Of a stretch of DNA of 64,000 nucleotides, positions 1 to 11,900 are shown piece after piece. A program made the position numbers and the translations under genes. A model generated the notes under the pieces. That model saw only the letters and a list, made by a program, of their open reading frames with translations. It did not search any database and was not told where the DNA came from. This DNA is from Combretum micranthum (Eukaryota > Streptophyta > Magnoliopsida > Myrtales > Combretaceae). The stretch spans positions 372,001 through 436,000 of the forward strand of contig JAMXBD010000722.1 in NCBI GenBank assembly GCA_024138025.1. Reading direction: 5' to 3'. The stretch's first letter is position 1. Each line of letters opens with the position of its first letter.

Positions 1-88
1 CAATATTAGCTCTAAGGTTATTTCCTAAGAGTTTTGAAAAATTTAGGGGTTTATATCACAAGTATCCCAGGGGAACAAGAATTCATTG

Positions 89-290
89 GAGGAGATGATT
101 CTTCAGTTTATTAAGGCGACAAAGGCTAGGCAACAATCAATTGATGTAACTTTAAGGAACCACACTACTGCTATACATAACCTGGAAGCCCAGTTAGGTT
201 AAATCTCCAAACTCCTTTTAGAGAGACCCATAGGATCTTTACCATCCAACAAAAAGGCCAATACGAGAGAACGATCAAAACCACGAAGAT
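89..290 (+). pseudogene. Athila-type gag relic (C-terminal part)
   Basis: Reading from base 89 gives a gag-like stretch with one internal stop. Its central part has the spacing of the plant Athila/Tat gag tail: a helix ending NLEAQLG, then a short run to ERP-G-LPSN and a basic end. There is no open frame beyond about base 290, and neither end of the parent element is visible. L1 begins 175 bases downstream. It could belong to the same old element as the Tat pol further right, but the gag motif is more typical of Athila, so I keep them apart. The identification rests on this motif alone. Confidence 0.55.
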
Positions 291-465
291 TATGGCTCCT
301 AGGATGATTCTCCTACTTTTGTTTTCTTTGATTAATCTATTTTCATGGAGAGATGAGAAGGTTGATGTTTATCTGTTTTATTTAAAGACTAAGAAAGTTT
401 GATGAGAATTTTGATAGGAAGAGTGTTGTCCTTTTTGAGGCAATCGTTTGCTTGATGATGGTTTG
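291..465. other. Unassigned sequence between gag relic and L1
   Basis: AT-rich sequence with stops in all frames. It ends in GTTTG (461-465), the left target duplication of L1. Probably more of the old element, but nothing is recognisable. Confidence 0.4.
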
Positions 466-986
466 TGTCACGCCCCGTAGGGTATCTTAAACGTAACAGC
501 CCGCCACATACTAAATAAGACTCTCGAGTTCCCAACCTGAGCCCTTCGGGAGTCTTAAGTAGATGTAAAGCATTCCTTTACGACAATAGAATACTTCATC
601 AAATGGAGTTAAACAGTTTAAAGTGGCATTCATTAGCCATAGATAATAAACCAAAACGCATAATTATATTTTACAAAGTCTAAGGAGCATTTCCCCCGCA
701 AAATAATATCAAGTCCATTACAGTCATCCAGAGTCCTTTAGTTTCCAACAGAAGTCTATACAAAAAGAATGGATTAAACTTCTATGGGAAACTCCTATCT
801 CCGGTACCTGTGCTGTGGCTTGCCTCGGCCTAAGCCAGATAAACTCGTGCTGCAATAAGTAAAAACTATGGGGGCGTAAGCTTACTAGCTTAGTGAGTAA
901 TAACTTCCATAACACAATTAAGTACAACTCACTCAAACAAGTGATTATTCAAACAAGTGTATGCATCAAACAAATGATTTTAACAA

Positions 987-1036
987 ACATATGACCAACC
1001 GGAAATCATATGTGGATGGACTTGCGCCCTCCATCC
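987..1036 (-). other. LTR stem-loops I and II, copy L1
   Basis: Stem I pairs GGATGGA (1014-1020) with TCCATCC (1030-1036). Stem II pairs ACATATGA (987-994) with TCATATGT (1006-1013). Both are perfect. Stem I differs from most copies (GAATGGA/TCCATTC) on both arms at once, which keeps it paired. Confidence 0.8.
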
Positions 1037-1080
1037 CGGGTTAGCAGATTAACGAATCCTACGGTACGACACCATTTAAG

Positions 1081-1200
1081 CTCACGGTCAACTAACAATA
1101 TTTCGTTTTATAGATCACGATTAACCAACAAATTCGTTTTATGGATCACGATTAACCAAACATATTCGTTTTATGGATCTCGAAAAAAAACCAACCAATG
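1081..1200 (-). repeat. LTR tandem-repeat cassette, L1
   Basis: About three and a half copies of a 32-33 base unit containing TTCGTTTTATGGATCACG, decaying at the right end. The unit is the reverse complement of the unit in L2 (9012-9150), so L1 and L2 are the same subfamily. Confidence 0.75.
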
Positions 1201-3122
1201 CAATGCTCCATCCCCATCGTGATATGAATGAATCCAATTATCATTACAGTCGAATATACATTAGTTCAATTCTTTTAGGTGTCCAACAAGTGTTCACAAA
1301 TATTCAATATAAGATACTAGCTAATCAGTCAATAGTCAACACCCGGTTTCGATATTCCTTAAGTTTCTTTCCATGCATCAATAGCAGGAAAATACATATA
1401 TAATTCCCATATATCCCATCATTCATATTCATTTTTATCTTTGCCTACACCACTAGTGCCACTACATTACAATCACAATCATTAATTGAGAGTGAAAGTA
1501 AGACTCACTCGGCCATTGGATGCCGGTCTTTCTAGTAGTAGTAATCGGGCGGTAAGGTGTTGTCCTGCTCGGGATCACCTACCAAGTAAGAATAATCCTA
1601 ATGATATTCTCATCATGTAGCTAATCCAAACTATGGATCTAGACTAGATGAATTCGGAATTCTCGCTATTTGCGGAAGTTCCGACTTAAAATGGCCATAA
1701 CTTGGTCATTTTAACTCGGAATTTCGCAAATTTTATATCGATCTCTATCTACTTCGAAAGATCTATCTATTTATAATATTAAATTCAAGTTTTGAAAATA
1801 GTAAGGTCACGGAACAGTGGGATCAGTTCTGATTGGTCACTTTCTCCATTCCGAAAAATTGTTTCGCTTTTGATAAAAATGTTCCTAGTTAATGATTCAT
1901 AGATGATTGGTATGGAAATGAATTCCTAGCATGAATGCCATGTAATGAACTCAACATATGCATGGTCATGATGATTTTGTGATAATAAACTCTTATGAAC
2001 TCCTAAGTGTTAGAAAATTCCATAAAGGTTATTTCTAAGAGCCATTCTTCCACTTTACACTCCTTAGGGTTCCTTTTGATTTTTAATCTTGTAATTCACT
2101 TGTTATCTAAATAAAAATGAGTTCTCAAAGTCTATACTAACCATGGCCTTCATTCATGCATAAAAATCCCATTTTTCATTTGGTAAACATGTTTTTAAAC
2201 AAGATTCTTGTAAAAATCCGAATTTTTGAAATTTCATTTCCTTGCATTTTTCTTATGGAAAATCTTGTCTAATGAATTAAAATTTGAAGCTCCAATATAT
2301 ATACTATCTAAAGACTTCATTTATCTTATAAAACATCCAATTTAGACTTAGATACTAAGAGTTCTTGTAGGCATGAACCTAAGTTACGAATTTGACTATT
2401 GATCCACTTATCAATATTTTTTCATTCTAACTCCATCACTTGTTTTACATTCCTATCATGCCTAAACTCATCCAAGCTTATGAAAATCATTCTTTCAAGA
2501 TATCTACTACACATATCCTTCATTTTTCATATGAAATATGAGTTCAAAAGGGATTTTGGTGGTTTTTAATGTAGGGTTTCCATTTCATCCGAATTTCCAA
2601 CATTTCATATTTGACAAAACCTTTCCTTTTTCAATGTTCTTGCCTTCTATATATGAATATCTACTATATAACATCTCTACACATATACAAGACTACATTT
2701 TTATGATCATCAATGCATGGAAATAAAAAAATAACTCTATGATCATACATGTACATGAAGTTGTGGATGTCTAAACTTTAAATCTACTAAATATAATGCA
2801 TGAATCATAGATCTCATGGCATGAACATCAATATATATGCAAGATCTCTACTTTACATGCATGAACAAGATGATATTTCAACCAAAACTCTTCCAAATAC
2901 TAGATCCTTCTTTGTGATGGCTTGAGATTCTTGTAGTAGTGTTTTCAGTCCCTTGCTCATGCTCATTGGATTTAAATGAGAAAACACACAAGAATGATCT
3001 TGCCTTACAAGATTAGGAGGATCAAAGCTTAAATATACATACCAAAGGAGTCTTGAAGGAGAAAAGAGAAGAAACAAGTTGGAAATGTAGAGGAAGGGGG
3101 GGAGAGGGGCTCACGGCATAAA

Positions 3123-3136
3123 GGGGGGGGGGGGGG
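3123..3136. repeat. 14-base G homopolymer in L1
   Basis: Fourteen consecutive G on the plus strand, inside the leader part of the reversed LTR and close to a second, longer G run. Length in homopolymers may be affected by assembly error. Confidence 0.9.
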
Positions 3137-3272
3137 AGGAGAGGAGAGAGTTTTTAATCTTTTGTAAAAATTGAAACAAGAAGAAAATGAAGAGAAAGAG
3201 AGAAAATATGTATATATATGAAGTGAATAGGGTTTAGCTAAATAAAATGAAGTAAAAATAATTAAATTGAGA

Positions 3273-3274
<2 letters not shown>

Positions 3275-3310
<36 letters not shown>
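3275..3310. repeat. 36-base G homopolymer beside a GCCGGC box in L1
   Basis: Thirty-six consecutive G followed at once by CGCGCCGGCC. On the LTR sense strand this is GGCCGGCGCG followed by a C run. The same box with a shorter C-rich tract occurs upstream of the TATA box in several sister LTRs, so the run is an expansion of an existing C-rich tract. Confidence 0.9.
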
Positions 3311-3914
3311 CGCGCCGGCCACACTCCATGTGTGTGTGTTTTAAAAATTTGATATTTATAATTTTAGTAAATTTAATGTAATAAATGTGATAATATTAAG
3401 AGACAAATTTCTTGGAAAGAGAAAATTGAAATGAATAGTTATAAGGATGTAAGAATAGGGTATGGGTAGTGTGTAGTGTAGGTTGTACTTGTGAATAGTA
3501 GACAGACATCTACTTTACGGTTGTACCGAAAACACGAGAAAGCTACAACTGTAATTTTTATAGCTCGAAAAATTATAAAATTGATATTTTTGGAATCCTT
3601 ATAAAATTACGGTTCTAATGAATATTCCAGAACATTTTTCTGAATCTGTGGTCCGGGGCACGCTTTTCCATAATTGAGCTCGGGAAGGCCCGGAATTGAA
3701 AAATTCCCGAATTTAAAACTTTCAAAGGTTCAAAATGTACTTTAAAACAATAATTCAACTTCATTTACTTTATAAAATTTCTTTTATTATGAAACCGAAG
3801 GAAAGCCGGATTTAGGGTTCCTAGACTTCTTCCACTGGACTCAAATTGGACCGGATTAGGGTTTCGCTTCCAACTCCCGGGGTTTCTTAACTACTGGGAA
3901 TACCGGGGTTTATA

Positions 3915-4689
3915 GTTTGCCCGACTTATATTAGGTGTTAAAACATGTTCCTGTTCTCATTTTGAATGTGAATGATGAATATATTCTTCATGAAATTTTG
4001 TGTATGGATGAATGACAAGAAAATAAATAGATTTGTGGATTAATGTACATTATGAGGATGTTTGCAAGTGTTTTTATAGGTGATCTATGTGTGGAATTCA
4101 TCCTTGAGCCAAGAAAGTGAATAAGAATACATTGAATTTCTTTGCAAATTTCGATCGAGCCTCAATGCCGAGCCCGCGATTTAAGCTGCAACCTCTCTTA
4201 TTCTTTTTGTAGGATTTAAATAAAGGCTGATATTTAGGCCTTGATTCATTTATTCGTTTTTTTGTTTATTCTTTCTAATAAGCTGCGACTTGTATTTAAG
4301 TCACATTTTTTAATTCTTTTATTCTTTTGCTAATAAATGAGCTGCGACCTAATTATTGAGCCTAAAATTTGACCCTTGATGTATTTTCATATGAAAAGAT
4401 AAAAATTGTTCATTTCCTCTTTTCCACACTACATTAAAAAACTTTTCAAACCCGATAGAGCGAAAGTTTACCCTTGACTCTCTTGCATCACCAAACTTAC
4501 TAAAAATCATTTCTTTGCATTACTTTGAGCCTAAAGACTAACTAAAGCACAACAACGAGCCTACTAAGCTTACTAAAGAGATTGCTTTAGATGATCATCC
4601 CAAACACATTACAAAAATGGGGACATGAATTCCCCCATGTCTCAAATAAAGCTTGATCACATCATTATTGGCAAATAAGGATATCATTG
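3915..4689. other. Degenerate sequence between L1 and Tat RT
   Basis: No coding frame is recognisable. Between about 4140 and 4380 the phrase AGCTGC(A/G)AC recurs three times at roughly 85-95 base spacing among T-rich runs, suggesting a decayed tandem array. It probably belongs to the old Tat-lineage element (non-coding or decayed gag/protease), but I cannot prove that. Confidence 0.35.
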
Positions 4690-6239
4690 CATGGTTACCT
4701 TCTAACATGTCTGGCATAAAGCTCGGATGTAATCACCTACCAGTTAAATGTAAATGAAACTTAGAGGCTAGTTCGTCGAAAAATTAGGCACTTTATCCTA
4801 GAAAAGGCAAGCCACCATTTAAGAAGAAGTCCAAAACTTGCTAAAAGCTTGATCAATCAAGGACAAGAAATACTTGATTTGGTTGGCTAATATAATACTA
4901 GTCAAGCAATCCAATGGCAAATGGCGGATGTGTGTGGATTACATAGACCTAAACAAAGTATACTTGAAAGACTATTTCCCACTACCTTGGATTGACCATC
5001 TCGTCAACAGTACCTTAGGTCACAAGTTAGTAACTTTTATGGATGTCTTCTCGAGCTATAACCAAATCAAGATGAACGCGATTGATGAAGTTCATAACTT
5101 GTTTGTCACCTCCTTTAGAACATACTACTACAAAGTAATGCCATTTTGGCTAAACAATTTTGGGGCTACTTTTCAAAAGCTAGTCATTGAGGTATTTAAA
5201 GCCTAGATTGGCAGAAACATATAAGTTTATAGTGACAATATGATCATGAAAAGCAAGCAAGAGAGAGATCATCTCTAGAAATTTAGGAAACTTTCGACTG
5301 CCTCTGCTTCTATAACATGAAGCTCAACCCAAGAAAAGTGCCTTTGGGACCACCTTTGGGAAGTTCTTGTGATATGTTATGTCATAAAGGGGAATCAAAG
5401 CTAATGCTAACAAAATCAAAGCAATCGTAGAGATGAAACCTCCTTCCTCCATCAAGGAGATGTAACAGCTCACTAGCAGACTAACTTCTGTAAGCAGGTT
5501 TCTTCCCTAGAGTGTTGACATATGTTCTGAATTCTTCAAAATTTTCAAAAAGCATGGTAAGTTCAAGTGAGCTGAAGAAAGCTAAGAGGCCTTTGAAAAC
5601 CACTATTATTTCCTAGTAGAACCACTAGTCCTATCAACTTTAACCCTTAGGGAAGACCTATACCTATACCTCATGGTAAGTGATCGAGCTCTCTCATCAA
5701 TCCTTACTTGAGCAGAAGGTTGATAACACAAACTTATCTATTACATAAGCCACAAACTCTAAGGATCCAAAGAAAAATACATAAAGTTGGAAAAATTCGC
5801 TTTGACAGTAGTGATATCTACCAGACGTCTATGCTTGTACTTTTAACCAGACCAAATCATTGTCCTCACTGATGTGCCATTAAGGAAAGTCCTTCAAAAA
5901 CTCAAAGTTTCAAGAAGGATGATGCAATATGCCATCTAACTCAGTGTGTATAAGGTATAGTATCAACCATGGGAGGCCCAAGTACTCCCAGATTTCATGG
6001 CAAAATACACATAATTTGCCTAAGATTGAGACCAGCAAAAATTATATGGAAGCTCTTTTAGATAGATCTCCACTCAAGGAAAAAGGAGGAAAGGGGGTGG
6101 GGGAGGGGGGGCGTGGTGTGTTGGGGGGTTTTGGGGGGTGTTTGTTTTGTGTTAGGTGCAATTTAGTCTTAAAAGGCACCTTCGGGGTCAAAATTGTTAT
6201 GGCCTGAAGTTCGGTTTCCCCATTAGTAATAATGAGGCG
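4690..6239 (+). pseudogene. Tat-lineage Ty3/gypsy pol relic: RT, RNase H, start of second RNase H
   Basis: Decayed reverse transcriptase and RNase H of the Tat/Ogre lineage. The best open piece (4874-5206, 110 codons) carries the RT core: NGKWRMCVDY, then DYFPLPWIDHLV, FMDVFSSYNQI and the MPF-L-N-GATFQ block. After a stop at 5204 the frame reads on with many stops. The catalytic box near 5230 reads Y-S-D-N instead of Y-V-D-D, so the second aspartate is lost. RNase H follows (VLTDVPLRKVLQKL near 5855-5890, ending PDFMAK near 5990). A G-rich stretch at 6080-6150 leads into a second, archaeal-type RNase H, which is cut at 6239 by L2 and resumes at 9749. Lineage assignment is by motif memory. Confidence 0.85.
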
Positions 6240-7088
6240 AAGTATGTAAATCCCGATTTTTCAAGTAACCTAGATAACTCAAGAATCGGAAACCAAAACC
6301 CTAAACCGAAATAGATTAAGACTGGAGAGAGAACTAGAAACCCTAATTCTGGCTTTTCCTCGGTTTCCAATTAAGAAACTTTTATAAGAAAATTTAATTT
6401 TGAATATAGTTCTTGATTATATTTCAAACCAAGAAAAGATCAGATTTTAAGAAAATTTCAATTTCGAGTCATCCCGAGACCTATTATAGAAAAGCGTGCC
6501 CCGAAACTAGAATTTCAAAAATTTACTTGTGAATACTCATTTGAACCGAAATAAAATAGGGATTTCAAAAATATAAATTTCATAATTTTTTGACTTATGA
6601 AAAATACAGTTATAGTTTTTTATTCGTATTTTTCTTACTACCGGTAATTAAGTTGTCTTGATTACTGTTCCTTACTATTCATAAGTACAACCTATGACTA
6701 CTCATTTTTACACCCTATATTTCCAACCCTTACCATTACTCAATCAATCTCTTTTCCAAAGACTTTTTGTCTCTTATTTATTACTACAATTTATGACATG
6801 TGATGTAGAAAGCTATCAAGACAAATCAATCAAAGAAAATCAAATCTTCTACTCCCCCTTCAAATTTTTTTGGCCTGCGTGAACCCCCCATATACCCCCC
6901 CACCCCTCCCCTAACAAGCTCCATTAATTTTTTTTTAATTATTTTAGTCCCATTTAACCTAATTTCAATTGATATATAAGTTACACTTTCTTTCTTTCAC
7001 TTCATTCTTCACTTTTTCAAAATTTCCAAAAGGTAAATGCTCTCAAAATCCTCTCCCCCTCTACACTCCTTGCCGTGAGCTTCAAGCT

Positions 7089-7123
<35 letters not shown>

Positions 7124-7126
7124 ACA
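7089..7126. repeat. (CA)n microsatellite in L2
   Basis: Fourteen uninterrupted CA units followed by AA and a few more CA units. It lies just downstream of the donor-like site. L8 has a CA tract in the comparable leader region. Confidence 0.95.
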
Positions 7127-9011
7127 AAAATTTTCCTTCCTTTTGTCTTCTATTTCACTTAAAGTAAAAGCAGCTTACTTCTTTATCTTTAGATCCTTGT
7201 AATGGCAAGGATATTCTTGGATATTTTCCAACTAAATGTCCCCATGAGCTCTTGCTAGGTACAAGGAAATATCAAAACAAGAATACCAAACCATCACAAA
7301 GTGGATCTAGCATTTAAAGGAGCTTTCATGCCATAAGCTTTATGATTATTCATCAAAAAGTGTTTTAAACAAGAGATATTTTATAAAAATATAGTTTTTA
7401 TGTTTTCAAAACCTATTTAAGCACTTGATATAGTAGATCTACCATTTTACTACTCATATTCATGTAGGCATTTAAGATCTCATCATTATTTTGAGTTTAT
7501 GTGCATTAATGGTTTTCAATGCTTTTGTCCTTAGTAAATAACCTTTCTAGTATATAAATCTATAGGTAGATGAGTTAATAAAACCCAAAAGGAAAACACT
7601 TTTCAAGAAATGAGTTAGTGTAAATTCGGATGACTTGGGAACCCTAGTTGAAAAACCCTTTTACCAACTTCTAAACATGTATTTTACAAGAAAAATGAAG
7701 TCTATAGGTGATAGATAATGTTTGGCAATATTTTTCATGAGTTTAAATGAGTTTTTACTAAAGAAAACATTTGAAACAAGAGATAAAGTCTAATAGAAGT
7801 TTTGAGTTAAAAGTTTTGAAAGCCAAATTCGTAATAATGGATAGATGGGTAGAAAACACTAGTTTTCCAACTTCAAAAATGGTATTTTCTTAAATAAATG
7901 AAGTCCTTAGGGTATAGGTAAAATAAATACTTAAATTTCTAAGTATAAAATGCATTTTTCTTAAAAGAATCAACTTGGAAATGAGATTTACTAAATTCGG
8001 ATTTTTGGAACCACCCTAGTGTAAGACTCACTTAAAAAGTTATAAATGAAGATTTTATTAAAGAAATAAAGGCCTTAGGATATAGTTAATATAAGAGTCA
8101 AATTTTCCTTACAATAAATAGGAATTTCCTAAGAAAAATCCTTGGAATATATGAATGTGACCAAGTGTAGTAAAACTATTAGTTAAGTAATGGTATGGAA
8201 TGGTTTCTTTATAAAAAGGTTATGTGAGTTCTTTAAATCTAAATTTTATAAGAACTTAGACTCATTAGAGTTCATATCATGATATTCATGATAGAGAAAA
8301 TCATTACCATGGCATTTAGTTTCATTTTGTACTTAGGAATCTCAAGTGCATTCATGAAAACTGCATTTTCGGGATCAACATAACCGCTGTATAGATCTGA
8401 TCCTACATTTTCGAGGCTTAGATATTTTCAAAACTTGATTTAAACTTCATATTTAGAAAGATCTTCCGAAGTAGATAGAAATCGATATAAAATTTATGAA
8501 ATTCCGAGTTAAAACGACCAAGTTATTGCCATTTTAAATCGGGACTTCGAAAATGACGCGAATTTCGATTTCACTAAGTTTTCTTAGAGTTTTAGTATCC
8601 TTAGATAGTAGAATGCTCATTAGGGTATTTCTTGTGTGAATAGGTGAACCCGAGGACGTTGAATCTTTACCTCCAGATTATTATTACTAGAAGACAGGCG
8701 AACCTATGGCAGAGTGAGTTTTTCTTCCCGATTCATTTATTGTATGTGCTTGTTAATTAGTGAACTAGAATGTAGGCCAAATGAATGGAATATGAATGAT
8801 GGGGAATAACGGGAAATTTTATGTTGATGATGATGTGAGAACTCAAAATAAGAATATTGAAACCGGGTGATAAATTCTGGTTGTGTAGTTAGTTATGATG
8901 GATTGTTTGAGAAATTGTTTGATCGCCTAAATAAAATGACTTAATCAAATATTCGAACTAATGCCAAATTTGACATATGCATATCATAATGGGAAGGAGC
9001 ATTAGCATTGG

Positions 9012-9150
9012 TAGGTTAATCGTGATCCATAAACGATATCAAATTTGTAGGTTAATTGTGATCCATAAACGATATACAATTGGTAGGTTAATCGTGATCC
9101 AGAAACGAAATAATTATAGGTTGATCGTGAACCATAAACAGTATAAAGTT
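9012..9150 (+). repeat. LTR tandem-repeat cassette, L2
   Basis: Four copies of a 33-36 base unit starting TAGGTTAATCGTGATCC, diverged by a few bases each. Same unit family as L1, placed just upstream of stem-loops I and II. Confidence 0.85.
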
Positions 9151-9182
9151 AGTACTGCAGTATTCGTTAATCTGCTAATCCG

Positions 9183-9232
9183 GGATGGAAGGGGCAAGTC
9201 CATCCACATATGATTTCCAGCTGGTCATATGT
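9183..9232 (+). other. LTR stem-loops I and II, copy L2
   Basis: Stem I GGATGGA (9183-9189) with TCCATCC (9199-9205). Stem II ACATATGA (9206-9213) with TCATATGT (9225-9232). Both perfect. Confidence 0.8.
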
Positions 9233-9748
9233 TTGTTGAACTCATGTGTTTGGTGCATTCACTTGCTTGCTTAATCACTCGTTTGAATTGTTGTGACATA
9301 AATGTTGTTGTGGAAGATTACACTCATTAAGCTAGTTAGCTTACGTCCCTATAGTTCCTTCCTTTTGCAGCTACCCCATTTGTGGCTTAGGCAGCGTGAC
9401 CCGGCTATACAGGTACAGGAGCTAGGAGTTTCCCTTAGAAGTTGAATTTATGTCTAGACTTCCATAGGAAACTTTTAAGACTTTGGATGGCTGTATAAGG
9501 CCATTGAATATTCTTTTGTGGGGGAATGCCCCTTAATAAATGTAATATTTATTTATATCTCATGAGTTATATCCTACTACTAATGCATGCCAAATTAAGC
9601 TTTTATCTCCATTTGGACTTGTATTCTATTATCGTAAAGGTACGCCTTACATCCATATGAGACCCTTGAAGGACTAAGGCGGTAATTCGGAAATCTTATA
9701 TGGCATGTGGCGGGCTGTTACGTTTAGAATACCCTATGGGGCATGACA

Positions 9749-11066
9749 AAGTATGAGTCCTTAATTGTTGAGCTTAATCTCACCACAAATGTCGGTGTAG
9801 AAAAATGGCAACTTAAAATCTTTTCAAACTTTCAAGTCATAGTACAATAGGTCAAGGACACTAATAAAGCAAAAAATGAGGAGATGGTCGGATATTTGGA
9901 GATAGTACGTTCCCTAACCAAGGAATTGACCTCTTAAGACATCACCAAAATACCAAGAGCCAACACTATAGAGGCTGATAAACTCTCCAAGTTCGCTTCC
10001 TTAGAGGTCCTTGACGTGAGCAAGCTCAAATGAAAAATCTTTATGGAATTCCTCCCTAAAAAATCCACCAAGTGTAAACCCATGAAGTGCTCGAGCTGCA
10101 ACATGGCCCTCCACCATCAAGCTAGATCGTGCCAATAGAAAAATACCTAAAAGATGGTACATTGCTTGCTAATAAAGTAAAATCAAAGAAACTAACGTAC
10201 AAAGTGGCAAACTATACCTCAATCAATGGGATCCTGTGCATAAGGGGCTTTAGTTTTCCCTTACGTCGTTGCTTACACCTAGAGATTAGAAGACCTCCAT
10301 AATAGGGAATGCAGCAGCCATCTCAAAGCTTAATCTGTGAACACTTGTATTGTCGAGCTGGGTGCTTCTGGCCCACCATGCGAACCGATGTGAAGGAGTT
10401 TATGCAATGGTGTGAAAGATGATAGAAGATCTCCTCAGTCAGTCATACCTCGAACAAAAACCTCCACTATCTCACTAGCCCATGGACTTTTGCATGTAAG
10501 GGCTTGATATTCTTAGCCCTTACTTCGTATTGGCAAGGCAGAAGAATTTCATCATAATAAGATGTGATTAGTTCACAAAATGGGTAAAAGTTTAGGTGAT
10601 AGAGAAGGTTATAGATAAGAATAGCGAATACTTCCTCTATAATAACATCATAGTTAGATTTGAGGTCCCTTACTTCATCGTGATAGACAATGGCAAACAA
10701 TTTAGCTTAAAGAAGGTTAAGGATTTTTGCGTAAAGCACAAGATCACTTCCTACTATACCTCAGTTAAGCACCCTCAAGCAAACAAATAGGTCAAGTAAA
10801 TCAATAAAGCCATAATGCAAAGCTTAAAATCTAGAGTGGGTTACCTGAGCGGTGAATGGGAAGACAAGCTCCTAAGCATATTATGGGGATATTGCACTAC
10901 CAGTCAAACCCCAACCAAATAAGTCCCCTTCTGACTAGCCTTTAGATCTGAAGTTGTTCAACCTATTGAACTTGTGCTCCCAAACATATGAGTACAATCA
11001 TATGATGAGCTCATCAATGAAGTTAGCCTAAAGGTTAAACTAGACGCAATAAAGAAATACAAGATA
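9749..11066 (+). pseudogene. Tat-lineage pol relic continued: second RNase H end and integrase
   Basis: Continuation of the Tat pol after L2. The second RNase H resumes at once (the NNEAKYESLI block is split by L2), then ends in a PRA-ADKLSKFASLE-like tail near 9955-10010. The integrase zinc-binding end follows: GCFWPTMRTDVKEF and a C-E-R-C pair near 10360-10425, then SPW near 10475. The catalytic core has the best open piece at 10596-10790, with IDNGKQF carrying the second acidic residue and a HPQAN block. The C-terminal part continues to 11066 with several stops. E1 then interrupts it, and it resumes at 24007. All domain calls are by motif; the reading frame is broken many times. Confidence 0.85.
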
Positions 11067-11709
11067 TAGTTTGTAAGCCCCTAGATTTTTCGATAATATT
11101 AGTAAACCCTAAGAATCGGAAGTTGAAACGAAACCCAAAAATTAACCTAGTTCTATGTTTAATCTAGTGAATCTAGATCCGGCAATCCCGCGTTCTTAAA
11201 CCCTAGAAAATGAAATTGAGATAATTGTGGAATATGGTTCGTAATTATATAGGAAAGCCTAAAAATATCAGACTTGAATTTTTCTAGTGTCTTTTGGATC
11301 CGATCGGGATCAGTTTTCGAAAACCGTGCCTCGATGTACTGGATAGCAAAATTATTCCGACAACACCAATAGATTCGTAAAAATATAAGGTTTTTAAAAA
11401 TATCAGTTTTATAATTTTTCGGTAACTAAAAATAACAGATATAGGCCTTTTACGCGGATTTTCTTTACTACCGGTATTTTAATTGTCTAGTCTACTATTC
11501 ATAGTACTTTTCTACTATTCATTACTATTCACTTATCTCTACTTTTTCTTACACTCTATTCTTACACTCTACCACACCTATACCTTACAATTTACCTTCC
11601 TCATACAACTTTAATCACATCACACTTTACACATTACTTCTTTAATCACATCAATTTTATTTTCTTTTTCAAATTATTTAATTACATCTAATTTCCACTC
11701 CCAAAAATC

Positions 11710-11717
11710 TATAAATA
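11710..11717 (+). promoter_or_regulatory. TATA box of E1 5' LTR
   Basis: TATAAATA followed by a C run. The same octamer lies at the same place in E1 3' LTR (21029), L3 (26433), L5 (30354) and, reversed, in L6 (33208), E2 (49650 and 62951), L9 (63801) and L10 (56755). Conservation across diverged copies supports a real Pol II core promoter. Confidence 0.85.
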
Positions 11718-11892
11718 CCCCCTTTCTCTTCCATTCTTTCACACAATAAAATTCATACCAAAACTCTCCTAAAATCACTCCACAAAATTCCTCTCCCAAA
11801 ATCTCTCTTAAGTTCTCTCTCTTCCTTAGAAAATCCATTCCCACATAATATTACAACACATTCTTTTCTTCTTCAACCAACACATAAACTTT

Positions 11893-11900
11893 AGGTAAAA
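11893..11900 (+). promoter_or_regulatory. Conserved splice-donor-like site in E1 leader
   Basis: AG|GTAAAA, 185 bases after the TATA box. The stretch from TATA to this site has no ATG; ATGs start soon after it. Matching sites are in nearly all sister LTRs. Splicing itself is inference. Confidence 0.6.

Larger units (their letters stand above)
466..3914 (-). mobile_element. Solo LTR L1 (long-LTR Ty3/gypsy superfamily)
   Basis: A complete LTR in reverse orientation, 3449 bases. It starts with the reverse complement of the family 3' terminus (TGTCACGCCCC) and ends GGGGTTTATA, where the usual final CA has become TA. It is flanked by the perfect 5-bp duplication GTTTG at 461-465 and 3915-3919, with no internal region, so it is a solo LTR left by recombination between two LTRs. 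It contains, on the minus strand, stem-loops I and II (987-1036), a tandem cassette (about 1081-1200), the TTAAAATGG palindrome box (near 1683-1725), a GTATGT donor-like site (complement at 3041-3042) and two long G runs. Confidence 0.95.
6245..9748 (+). mobile_element. Solo LTR L2 (long-LTR Ty3/gypsy superfamily)
   Basis: A complete forward LTR of 3504 bases, from TGTAAATCCC to GGCATGACA, flanked by the 5-bp duplication AAGTA at 6240-6244 and 9749-9753. There is no internal region, so it is a solo LTR. It interrupts the second RNase H of the Tat relic: the frame reads up to the left duplication and continues in the same protein after the right one. It contains a donor-like AG|GTAAAT (GT at 7033), a (CA)n tract, the TTAAAATGG box (near 8510-8560), a tandem cassette and stem-loops I and II. 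Confidence 0.96.

Noticed and set aside
3029..3322. Minus-strand frame with a long proline run
   Set aside because: The prolines are only the translation of the G homopolymers of L1.
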